In this document: piece by piece, positions 49,057 to 56,903 of the stretch | Position numbering within the stretch: position 1 is the first letter of the stretch | Layout: each line of letters begins with the position of its first letter | NCBI GenBank assembly: GCA_019638235.1 | Contig: JAHBUE010000001.1 | Span: forward strand, 124,001 to 188,000 | Source: Cyclobacteriaceae bacterium | GTDB taxonomy: Bacteria > Bacteroidota > Bacteroidia > Cytophagales > Cyclobacteriaceae | DNA: 64,000 bases | Direction of reading: 5' to 3' | The notes under the pieces: model-generated | Told to the model about the DNA's origin: nothing | Database searches by the model: none | What the model saw: the letters and a program-made list of their open reading frames with translations, nothing else | Program-made: the position numbers and the translations under genes

Positions 49057-51594
49057 ATGGAAGCCAAATTCTCTAACCGCGTAAAAGAAGTAATATCGTT
49101 AAGCCGTGAAGAAGCGCTGCGTCTTGGCCACGATTATATCGGTACGGAACATCTTCTTCTCGGCCTCATCCGCGAAGGCGAGGGTGTTGCCGTAGGAGTG
49201 TTGAAAAAGTTAGGCGTACCGCTTGATTCGCTGCGCGGAGAGATTGAAAAGATTTCAAAAGGCACAGCAACGTTTCAAATAAAAAATTTAGCCAACATAC
49301 CTCTAACCAAAGCATCCGAAAAAGTATTGAAGATAACCTACCTCGAAGCAAAAATATTTAAAGCACAATTGATTGGCACCGAGCATCTGCTGCTATCCAT
49401 TTTACGCGATGCCGATAACTTAGCCACACAAATACTTAGTAAGTTTGATGTTAACTACGAAACCGTAAAAGAAATGTTAGAATATCAACATGAAGGCCCG
49501 CAGTCGGCTTCCGATACTGACGACCCGGATGATGATTCATCACGCATCTTCGGTGGGGGCGGCAGTGGTGCCGGAACCGGAAAAGAGAAGAAAGGAACAG
49601 AAAAATCGCGCACGCCCGTACTCGATAATTTTGGCCGCGATTTAACCCGCCTTGCAGAAGACGGAAAACTCGACCCGATTGTTGGTCGTGAAAAAGAAAT
49701 TGAGCGCGTAGCGCAGATACTAAGCCGCAGAAAGAAAAACAACCCTATATTAATAGGTGAGCCGGGTGTGGGTAAAACCGCTATTGCGGAAGGGCTTGCG
49801 CTGCGCATCGTACAGAAAAAAGTTTCGCGCGTGTTGTTTGGCAAGCGCGTAGTAACACTCGACTTAGCCTCGCTGGTAGCCGGAACAAAATACCGGGGCC
49901 AGTTTGAAGAGCGCATGAAGGCGGTGATGAACGAACTGGAAAAATCTCCGGATGTGATTTTGTTCATCGATGAACTGCACACCATTGTTGGCGCGGGGGG
50001 CGCTTCCGGTTCGTTAGATGCCTCCAATATGTTCAAGCCCGCCCTGGCGCGGGGCGAAATTCAATGCATTGGCGCAACTACATTAGATGAGTACCGCCAG
50101 TACATTGAAAAAGATGGCGCGTTGGCACGCAGGTTCCAGATGGTGATGGTAGACTCTACCTCTGTTGAAGAAACCATTCAAATCCTGGAAAACATTAAAG
50201 AGAAATACGAAGACCATCACCATGTGATCTACACCAAAGAAGCCCTTGAATCGTGCGTGAAGTTATCCGACCGCTATATCAGCGACCGTTTTCTGCCGGA
50301 TAAAGCTATTGACGTAATGGACGAAGCGGGTGCGCGGGTGCATATCAACAACATACACGTGCCTGAGGAAATTGTGAAACTCGAAGAGGCGATAGAAGAT
50401 GTGAAGAAAGAAAAGAACCGCGTGGTGAAAAGTCAGAAGTATGAAGAGGCTGCACAACTACGCGACAACGAGAAAAAATTGTTAGAGCAATTAGACATTG
50501 CCAAAACCCGTTGGGAAGAAAAAACCCGCACGGAAAAATATACCGTGAACGAAGACAACGTTGCCGATGTAATCGCCATGATGACGGGCATCCCTACCAA
50601 GCGTATCGCGCAAAAAGAAAGCAACAAGTTGCTGGGCATGGGCGATGAGTTGAGCGGCAAGGTGATTGGACAGGAAGAAGCAATCAGGAAATTAACGAAA
50701 GCCATTCAGCGCACGCGCGTAGGTTTGAAAGACCCGAAGAAACCAATCGGGTCATTCATCTTCCTCGGCCCTACCGGTGTGGGTAAAACTGAATTGGCAA
50801 AAGTGTTAGCCACGTACCTGTTCGATAAGGAGGACTCACTGATTCGCATCGACATGAGCGAGTATATGGAAAAATTTTCCGTATCGCGCTTAGTGGGTGC
50901 GCCTCCGGGCTATGTGGGCTACGAAGAAGGCGGACAGCTTACAGAAAAAGTAAGACGCAAGCCATACTCCGTAGTGCTGTTGGACGAAATTGAAAAAGCA
51001 CACCCGGATGTGTTTAACATCTTGTTGCAGGTATTAGATGATGGTATTCTTACAGACGGCTTAGGAAGGCGTGTTGATTTCCGTAACACAATCATCATCA
51101 TGACGTCAAACATTGGTGTTCGCGATTTGAAAGATTTTGGTTCGGGTATCGGTTTCTCTACTGCCGCAAAACGCGAGAATGAAGAAGAGGCGATGAAGTC
51201 AACCATACAGAATGCGCTGAAGCGCGTGTTCAGTCCGGAATTTTTAAACCGGCTGGATGACGTGATTGTATTCAATTCGCTGCACCGCGAACACATTCAC
51301 AAAATCATCGACATTACGCTGAAAAAAGTGTTCGACCGCATTACTGCATTGGGCTATGCTGTTGAGCTTACCGATAAGGCTAAAGATTTTCTTTCTGAAA
51401 AAGGCTACGACCATCAGTTTGGTGCGCGTCCGCTGAACCGCGCCATAACCAAATACCTGGAAGACCCGGTGGCGGAAGAAATTCTGAAAGGCGAAATAGA
51501 AGAAGGCGGAACCATTATTGCCGACCACGATGGCACTTCCGACCAGCTTACGCTGAAGGTGAAAAAGCCTAAGGCAGCATCGAAGAAAGATTGA
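49057..51594 (+). CDS. clpC: ATP-dependent Clp protease ATP-binding subunit ClpC
   Basis: An 845-residue Hsp100 unfoldase. N-terminal Clp repeats (SREEALRLGHDYIGTEHLLLGLIREGEG and TYLEAKIFKAQLIGTEHLLLSILRD), a first AAA+ module with GEPGVGKTAI (about residues 234-241), a UVR motif (KSQKYEEAAQLRDNEK) in the linker, a second AAA+ module with GPTGVGKTEL (about 571-578), and GARPLNRAITKYLEDP at the C-terminus. It delivers substrates to ClpP. The UVR motif identifies ClpC rather than ClpA or ClpB. Own terminator follows. Confidence 0.97.
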   Translation: MEAKFSNRVKEVISLSREEALRLGHDYIGTEHLLLGLIREGEGVAVGVLKKLGVPLDSLRGEIEKISKGTATFQIKNLANIPLTKASEKVLKITYLEAKIFKAQLIGTEHLLLSILRDADNLATQILSKFDVNYETVKEMLEYQHEGPQSASDTDDPDDDSSRIFGGGGSGAGTGKEKKGTEKSRTPVLDNFGRDLTRLAEDGKLDPIVGREKEIERVAQILSRRKKNNPILIGEPGVGKTAIAEGLALRIVQKKVSRVLFGKRVVTLDLASLVAGTKYRGQFEERMKAVMNELEKSPDVILFIDELHTIVGAGGASGSLDASNMFKPALARGEIQCIGATTLDEYRQYIEKDGALARRFQMVMVDSTSVEETIQILENIKEKYEDHHHVIYTKEALESCVKLSDRYISDRFLPDKAIDVMDEAGARVHINNIHVPEEIVKLEEAIEDVKKEKNRVVKSQKYEEAAQLRDNEKKLLEQLDIAKTRWEEKTRTEKYTVNEDNVADVIAMMTGIPTKRIAQKESNKLLGMGDELSGKVIGQEEAIRKLTKAIQRTRVGLKDPKKPIGSFIFLGPTGVGKTELAKVLATYLFDKEDSLIRIDMSEYMEKFSVSRLVGAPPGYVGYEEGGQLTEKVRRKPYSVVLLDEIEKAHPDVFNILLQVLDDGILTDGLGRRVDFRNTIIIMTSNIGVRDLKDFGSGIGFSTAAKRENEEEAMKSTIQNALKRVFSPEFLNRLDDVIVFNSLHREHIHKIIDITLKKVFDRITALGYAVELTDKAKDFLSEKGYDHQFGARPLNRAITKYLEDPVAEEILKGEIEEGGTIIADHDGTSDQLTLKVKKPKAASKKD

Positions 51595-51604
51595 TTTTTA
51601 CAGA

Positions 51605-51626
51605 AAGCGGGGCAACCCGCTTTTTT
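51605..51626 (+). terminator. Rho-independent terminator after clpC
   Basis: AAGCGGG (51605-51611) pairs with CCCGCTT (51616-51622) around GCAA, followed by a T-run. It isolates clpC from the restriction-modification locus that starts 60 bases later. Confidence 0.93.
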
Positions 51627-51681
51627 GTGGGTTGGTGATTAGTACTGAAACCACACAACAGAAGTATTAGAAAAAAAAGGT

Positions 51682-51834
51682 ATGAAGACCTGGTTGGCTG
51701 AACAGCTTAGTAAACGTTACAACATGGCTAACGGCTATGTACAAAACAGACAACAACCAAGGCCTGAAGTGCTTTTTGAAATTGCCAGGATAGTAGGAGT
51801 TAAACCACAAGACTTATTAAAAGATAAAAAATGA
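51682..51834 (+). CDS. Short XRE-type HTH ORF overlapping hsdM (possibly truncated)
   Basis: From ATG 51682 a 50-residue protein: [45 protein letters not shown], matching helices 2-5 of a Cro/C1-type repressor. The frame is open leftward from 51649 and reads NTTEVLEKKG just before the ATG, which aligns with helix 1 of full-length relatives, yet no ATG, GTG or TTG precedes it. So the gene has either lost its start or uses an unusual one. Its stop overlaps the hsdM start by ATGA, as in the XRE gene at 40,489. Probable controller of the hsd operon, perhaps inactive. Confidence 0.6.
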   Translation: MKTWLAEQLSKRYNMANGYVQNRQQPRPEVLFEIARIVGVKPQDLLKDKK

Positions 51835-53378
51835 CAAGCATAGCACAAAGACAAGAATTACAAAATAAAATCTGGAAAATAGCCAATGATGTGCGTGGCT
51901 CTGTTGATGGATGGGATTTTAAACAGTTTGTGTTGGGAGCACTTTTCTATCGTTTTATCAGTGAAAATTTTACCAATTATATTAAAGGCGGTGATGACAG
52001 CGTTGACTACGCCAACCTATCAGACGATGTAATTACATCCGAAATAAAAGACGATGCCATTAAAACAAAAGGCTACTTCATTTATCCAAGTCAGCTTTTT
52101 GTAAACATCGCCAAAAACGCCAACACTAACTCCAATCTTAATACGGACTTAGCAGCCATCTTTGCATCCATTGAAAATTCGGCAAACGGTTATCCTTCCG
52201 AAAAAGATATAAAGGGATTGTTTGCCGATTTTGACACCACCAGCACACGACTGGGCAATACCGTTGAAAACAAAAACAGCCGTTTGGCAGCCGTATTGAA
52301 AGGTGTGGAAGAACTGAACTTCGGAAATTTTGAAGACAACCAAATTGACCTGTTTGGCGATGCCTACGAATTTCTCATTTCCAATTATGCCGCCAATGCA
52401 GGAAAATCGGGCGGTGAGTTTTTTACACCGCAACACGTTTCTAAACTCATTGCACAACTTGCCATGCACAAGCAAACCAACGTAAATAAAATTTACGACC
52501 CTGCTTGTGGTTCGGGTTCGTTGTTGTTGCAAGCCAAAAAACATTTCGACAACCATATTATTGACGAAGGTTTCTTTGGGCAGGAAGTAAACCACACGAC
52601 TTACAACCTGGCTCGTATGAATATGTTTTTGCACAACATCAACTACGACAAGTTTAACATTGTGTTGGGCGATACCCTGCGCGACCCGCAATTAAGAGAT
52701 GCCAAACCCTTTGATGCCATTGTTTCTAATCCGCCTTACTCTATCAACTGGATTGGCAGCGATGACCCAACACTAATTAATGATGACCGCTTTGCGCCTG
52801 CGGGTGTGCTTGCGCCTAAATCAAAGGCGGATTTTGCTTTTGTGCTGCACGCCCTCAGTTACCTTTCGAGCAGAGGCAGGGCGGCTATTGTGTGTTTCCC
52901 CGGCATCTTTTACCGTGGTGGTGCAGAGCAAAAAATCAGAAAATATTTGGTGGACAATAACTTTGTAGAAACCGTTATCGCGTTAGCGCCCAACTTGTTT
53001 TTTGGAACGAGTATAGCCGTAAATATTTTGGTGCTATCCAAACATAAAACCGAAAACAAAACGCAGTTTATCGATGCCAGCGGTGAAGATTTCTTTAAAA
53101 AAGTAACCAACAACAATGTGCTTGAACCCAAACACATTGAAAAGATTATGGCCATGTTCGACAGCAAACACGATGTGGAACACGTAGCCAAAACCATAGA
53201 CAACCAAAAAATTGCCGAGAACGATTACAACCTTTCGGTGAGCAGTTATGTAGAAGCAAAAGACAACCGGGAGAAAATTGATATAGCCGAATTGAATGCG
53301 GAGATTGAAAAAACGGTAGCGAAGATAAACACCCTGCGTGCCGATATTGATAAAATCATTGATGAAATTGACAATTGA
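51831..53378 (+). CDS. hsdM: Type I DNA methyltransferase subunit
   Basis: A 515-residue N6-adenine methyltransferase of type I systems. The N-terminal HsdM_N helical domain is [18 protein letters not shown], the SAM-binding motif is [12 protein letters not shown] (from residue 223), and the catalytic motif IV is NPPYSINW (from residue 300). It methylates the recognition sequence in a complex with HsdS and HsdR. Overlaps the HTH ORF by 4 bases and is followed 2 bases after its stop by the KilA-N gene. Confidence 0.97.
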   Translation: MTSIAQRQELQNKIWKIANDVRGSVDGWDFKQFVLGALFYRFISENFTNYIKGGDDSVDYANLSDDVITSEIKDDAIKTKGYFIYPSQLFVNIAKNANTNSNLNTDLAAIFASIENSANGYPSEKDIKGLFADFDTTSTRLGNTVENKNSRLAAVLKGVEELNFGNFEDNQIDLFGDAYEFLISNYAANAGKSGGEFFTPQHVSKLIAQLAMHKQTNVNKIYDPACGSGSLLLQAKKHFDNHIIDEGFFGQEVNHTTYNLARMNMFLHNINYDKFNIVLGDTLRDPQLRDAKPFDAIVSNPPYSINWIGSDDPTLINDDRFAPAGVLAPKSKADFAFVLHALSYLSSRGRAAIVCFPGIFYRGGAEQKIRKYLVDNNFVETVIALAPNLFFGTSIAVNILVLSKHKTENKTQFIDASGEDFFKKVTNNNVLEPKHIEKIMAMFDSKHDVEHVAKTIDNQKIAENDYNLSVSSYVEAKDNREKIDIAELNAEIEKTVAKINTLRADIDKIIDEIDN

Positions 53379-53380
53379 AC

Positions 53381-54187
53381 ATGGCAAAAATCAATGTAAA
53401 AGATACGGAAATTACGATTATATCGGTTGATGAGAAAGATTACATTTCATTAACGGATATAGCAAAACACAAAACGGACGATACAAGTGCGGTAATAGGT
53501 AATTGGATGCGAAATCGCAATACCATTGAGTTTCTTGGCATTTGGGAAACGCTTTACAATCCGGGTTTTAAACCCCTCGAATTCGAGGGGTTTAAAAAAG
53601 AGGCAGGGCTGAATGCTTTTACCATGTCGCCCTTAAAATGGGTTCGCTCAACCGGTGCGCTGGGTATCATTGTAAAATCAGGGCGTTATGGCGGCACTTT
53701 CGCTCATAAGGATATCGCTTTCAAATTTGCAAGCTGGATATCGGTTGAGTTTGAGCTATACATCTTTAAGGAATTTCAGCGCCTTAAAGAAGAAGAACAA
53801 AAGCAATTGGGTTGGACCGCCAAACGCGAACTGGCAAAACTCAATTACCACATCCATACCGATGCCATTAAACACAACCTTATTCCAAAAGAACTTTCTC
53901 CGGCACAAATAGCTGTTGTTTATGCCAGCGAAGCCGATGTGCTGAATGTAGCGTTGTTTGGAACAACCGCCAAACAATGGCGCGAAGCAAACCCCGGCCA
54001 GAAAGGAAATATCAGAGATTACGCTACCATCAACCAATTGATTTGCCTTTCCAATATGGAAAACCTGAACGCCCTTTTCATTAACGAAAAAATGCCGCAA
54101 AAAGAACGACTGGTAAAACTCAATAAAATTGCCATACAGCAAATGAGCATACTGCAAGACATGGATAAACGCAAACTCCTGAAATAA
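53381..54187 (+). CDS. KilA-N domain protein within the hsd operon
   Basis: A 268-residue protein from ATG 53381 with a KilA-N domain over about residues 15-135: YISLTDIAKHKTDDTSAVIGNWMRNRNTIEFLGIWETLYNP and WVRSTGALGIIVKSGRYGGTFAHKDIAFKFASWISVEFELYI. KilA-N is a DNA-binding fold of phages and large DNA viruses. The C-terminal half (PKELSPAQIAVVYASEADVLNVALFGTTAKQWREANP) is a conserved module found with it in Bacteroidota. Placed between hsdM and hsdS and separated from each by only a few bases, it must be cotranscribed. Role unknown. Confidence 0.92.
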   Translation: MAKINVKDTEITIISVDEKDYISLTDIAKHKTDDTSAVIGNWMRNRNTIEFLGIWETLYNPGFKPLEFEGFKKEAGLNAFTMSPLKWVRSTGALGIIVKSGRYGGTFAHKDIAFKFASWISVEFELYIFKEFQRLKEEEQKQLGWTAKRELAKLNYHIHTDAIKHNLIPKELSPAQIAVVYASEADVLNVALFGTTAKQWREANPGQKGNIRDYATINQLICLSNMENLNALFINEKMPQKERLVKLNKIAIQQMSILQDMDKRKLLK

Positions 54188-54193
54188 CTGACA

Positions 54194-55366
54194 ATGAACC
54201 AACGCTTAAACTACATCGATAAACTATTACAAGGCGCAGAAGTGCAGTGGAAGGCGCTGGGGGAGGTTGCGGAAATTGTTCGTGGTGTTAGAGTTACAAA
54301 AAAAGACCTGTTGTTAGATGGAAAATATCCCGTTGTGAGCGGTGGTACTGGTTATATGGGATATATTAATAAATATAATCGAGAAGCTAATACAATTACA
54401 ATTGCACAATATGGAACAGCTGGATATGTGAAATGGCAGACAGAAAAATTTTGGGCAAATGATGTTTGCTTTTGTTTAAATCCAAACATTGAAATTATTC
54501 TGAACCGATATTTGTATTTCTATTTAATGAATAAACAGCAGTATCTTTATGACATATCAAATAGAACCGCTGTACCATATAGTATTGAGCGTGATAAAAT
54601 TTTAAAACTTCAAATCCCCATCCCCCCTTTAAAAATTCAACAAGAAATCGTTCGTATTCTGGATAAATTCACAGAGCTTACAGCAGAGCTTACAGCAGAG
54701 CTTACAGCAGAGCTTACAGCAAGAAAAAAACAGTATAACTACTATCGGGAGGAGTTGCTCAGTTTTGAGGACGGTGACGTGGAATGGAAAACGTTGGGGG
54801 AGATGAGCTTAAAATCATATTTAGGAAGTACGCCAAGAGCTGGCGATTCAAAGTACTATAATAACGGAACTATTCCCTGGTTAAGAACGCAAGAGGTTAA
54901 GTTTTCAGATATAGAAACTACTGAGATTAACATTACTGAATTAGCTGTTAAAGAAACAGCTGCAAAGTGGATTCCTGTCAATTGTGTTATAATAGCAATT
55001 TCAGGAGCAACGGCAGGGAGGTCCGCTATTAACAAAATACCATTGACTACTAATCAACACTGTTTATGTTTAGAAATAAATCCACAAAAAGCATTATATA
55101 GATATGTATTTCATTGGGTGAGTTTAAACTATAAAAATCTTAAAAGTCTTGGACAAGGTGCAAGAGGTGATTTAAATTCAGGAATTGTAAAAAACTACAA
55201 AATCCCCATCCCACCCCTCTCCGAACAAGCCCGTATTGTAGCCATCTTAGATAAATTTGATACGCTCACTACCAGCATCAGCGCGGGTTTGCCGAGGGAA
55301 ATAGCGCTGAGGCAGAAACAGTATGCGTATTATCGAAATCGATTACTCGATTTTAATGGAGAATGA
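54194..55366 (+). CDS. hsdS: Type I specificity subunit
   Basis: A 390-residue specificity subunit with two target recognition domains. TRD1 covers about residues 20-150 (VEWKALGEVAEIVRG..VTKKDLL), ends with IPPLKIQQEIVRILDKFTEL; TRD2 covers about 205-345 (VEWKTLGEMSLKSYLGSTPR ... IPPLSEQARIVAILDKFDTL). The central conserved region between them carries a TAEL repeat (residues 160-177, bases 54674-54721). HsdS sets the bipartite target; each TRD reads one half. Sits 6 bases after the KilA-N gene. Confidence 0.95.
   Translation: MNQRLNYIDKLLQGAEVQWKALGEVAEIVRGVRVTKKDLLLDGKYPVVSGGTGYMGYINKYNREANTITIAQYGTAGYVKWQTEKFWANDVCFCLNPNIEIILNRYLYFYLMNKQQYLYDISNRTAVPYSIERDKILKLQIPIPPLKIQQEIVRILDKFTELTAELTAELTAELTARKKQYNYYREELLSFEDGDVEWKTLGEMSLKSYLGSTPRAGDSKYYNNGTIPWLRTQEVKFSDIETTEINITELAVKETAAKWIPVNCVIIAISGATAGRSAINKIPLTTNQHCLCLEINPQKALYRYVFHWVSLNYKNLKSLGQGARGDLNSGIVKNYKIPIPPLSEQARIVAILDKFDTLTTSISAGLPREIALRQKQYAYYRNRLLDFNGE
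54674..54721 (+). repeat. Four tandem 12-base repeats in hsdS (TAEL linker)
   Basis: GAGCTTACAGCA is present four times without error from 54674 to 54721; in frame it encodes ELTA four times, i.e. three complete TAEL units flanked by T and A. In EcoR124I and EcoR124/3 (two versus three TAEL copies, from the literature) this linker sets the length of the non-specific spacer in the target. The repeat can change by slippage without frameshift. Confidence 0.95.
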
Positions 55367-55392
55367 ATAAGAACGCTCAATTTTATCGTCCC

Positions 55393-55518
55393 TTTAGACG
55401 ATATTTTTATTTATCGTTTATTTAAGCGATATTCTCCATTTAAGGAATGTTTTAAATTATTCCTCATTCAAGGAATGTTTTAAATTATTCCCTATTTACG
55501 GAATGTTTTATACATTTG
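55393..55518 (+). promoter_or_regulatory. Phased 28-base repeat array with inverted repeats and -7 box before satD
   Basis: TTTA/TTCA-led units begin at 55393, 55421, 55439, 55467 and 55495, so the spacing is 28, 18, 28, 28. Each carries an inverted repeat: ACGATATTTTTATTTATCGT (55398-55417), ATCGTTTATTTAAGCGAT (55413-55430), and GGAATGTTTTAAATTATTCC at 55444-55463 and again at 55472-55491. The last unit is GGAATGTTTTATACATTTGC, in which TACATTTG (55511-55518) makes a TAnnTTTG -7 box. satD starts at 55546. This looks like an operator array for a DNA-binding protein controlling satD, DUF3307 and hsdR. Confidence 0.75.
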
Positions 55519-55545
55519 CATAATTGGATTAGAAAAAATCAGCAC

Positions 55546-56190
55546 ATGATAGCTGTTATTACAGGTGATATTATCGCATCAAGAAAGTTGGCAACCCCCG
55601 AAAAATGGTTGTTGCCACTCAAAAACCTATTGGCAACATGGGGCAATAGCCCCAAAGATTGGAAAGTGGACAGGGGCGATTTTTTCCAGGTAGAAATCAC
55701 CAATGTGGAAGACGCGCTAAAAAAGGCGTTGGAAATAAAAGCCCTGATAAAAAAAGTAGAGCCGCTGGATGAGCGCAAAAAAATAAGTACCATAGATGTT
55801 CGCCTGGCAATTGGCATTGGCGAAAAAACCTATTCGGGCGAAAGCATATCCGAAAGTAACGGTACAGCCTTTATTAATTCAGGCGAAAAATTCGACCTGT
55901 TGAAAAAAGAAAATGTAACATTAGGCATAAAAACACCCTGGCAAGACATCGATGAAGAAATGAATCTATACCTGCGTTTAGCCGGTGTCTTTATGGATAA
56001 ATGGTCGGTATCATCGGCAGAGCTTCTGCAAATCATCTTCTCTAACGCCAATATAACACAAGAGGAAATTGGAAAAAAATTAGGCATTCAGCAAAGCGGA
56101 GTCAGTCGCAGGTGGAACAGAGCCAATGTGAATGAAATATTGGAAGTGGATAAAATGTTTCGTAAAAAAATTAAACCTATCATCAAATGA
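55546..56190 (+). CDS. SatD family protein with C-terminal HTH
   Basis: A 214-residue SatD-like protein, starting at ATG 55546. The N-terminal part has VITGDIIASR (Asp8) and VDRGDFFQVEI (Asp45) and then VRLAIGIGEKTYSGESISESNGTAFINSGEKFD, a pattern that resembles the palm fold of nucleotide cyclases and GGDEF-type enzymes (metal Asp residues on two strands), although this is inference. The last 45 residues are a helix-turn-helix (ITQEEIGKKLGIQQSGVSRRWNRA). Its stop overlaps the DUF3307 gene by 4 bases. SatD of Streptococcus mutans is linked with acid tolerance and secretion; a role in a restriction locus is new to me. Confidence 0.85.
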   Translation: MIAVITGDIIASRKLATPEKWLLPLKNLLATWGNSPKDWKVDRGDFFQVEITNVEDALKKALEIKALIKKVEPLDERKKISTIDVRLAIGIGEKTYSGESISESNGTAFINSGEKFDLLKKENVTLGIKTPWQDIDEEMNLYLRLAGVFMDKWSVSSAELLQIIFSNANITQEEIGKKLGIQQSGVSRRWNRANVNEILEVDKMFRKKIKPIIK

Positions 56191-56903
56191 TAGTCTTCGT
56201 TAAACTTATACTGGCACATTGTATTGGCGATTTTCTGCTGCAACCCAAATCGTGGGTAACAGAAAAAGAGAACCGTAAAGCAAAATCTTTAAAACTGTAC
56301 CTGCACATACTCATTCACGGCCTGTTGGTTATGCTTGTGCTGTGGGATTGTAAGCAATGGCTGTTGGCAGTATGGGTAATGGTTTTACACGGCATTATCG
56401 ATGCTTTGAAATTATATGCTCAAAAAGAAAACAATAAGGCCCAATGGTTTTTAACAGACCAGGCCTTGCACATCATCAGTATTGCAGCGCTTTGGATAGT
56501 ATTTTTTAAGCCGGAATTAAATTTTACAGCGTGGTATGAAAACGCAGGCTTTTGGATTTATGCGGCTGCTTTGCTTTTCATCACTATGGTATCAGGAATA
56601 GTGGTGAGAGAACTCATGCACAACTGGTCAAAGGCATTAAACGATAAAGAAGATGAGTCTTTGAACGATGCGGGAAAATACATTGGCATGTTAGAGCGCC
56701 TGTTTGTTTTTGCCTTTGTGGTAACGGGCAATTGGGAGGGCATCGGTTTTTTATTGGCAGCCAAATCTGTATTCCGCTTTGGCGATTTAAAAGAATCAAA
56801 AGACAGAAAACTAACCGAATACATTTTGATAGGCACATTGTTAAGTTTTGCAATTGCCATAGCTGCCGGAATGTTGGTGCTTAAATTAACAGAGCATGTA
56901 TAA
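56187..56903 (+). CDS. DUF3307 domain membrane protein
   Basis: A 238-residue integral membrane protein with about six hydrophobic segments. Conserved DUF3307 elements: [23 protein letters not shown] at the start, [15 protein letters not shown] and [15 protein letters not shown] (His and Asp in helices), then [32 protein letters not shown] near the end. DUF3307 and SatD genes are often neighbours in Bacteroidota to my knowledge. Overlaps satD by 4 bases and hsdR by 8, so the three are translationally coupled. Function unknown. Confidence 0.87.
   Translation: MIVFVKLILAHCIGDFLLQPKSWVTEKENRKAKSLKLYLHILIHGLLVMLVLWDCKQWLLAVWVMVLHGIIDALKLYAQKENNKAQWFLTDQALHIISIAALWIVFFKPELNFTAWYENAGFWIYAAALLFITMVSGIVVRELMHNWSKALNDKEDESLNDAGKYIGMLERLFVFAFVVTGNWEGIGFLLAAKSVFRFGDLKESKDRKLTEYILIGTLLSFAIAIAAGMLVLKLTEHV

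Noticed and set aside
55393..55520. The 28-base periodic array looks like a short CRISPR
   Set aside because: Whole units are similar to each other with no unique spacers, one interval is 18 bases, and no cas genes are near. An operator array is the better reading.
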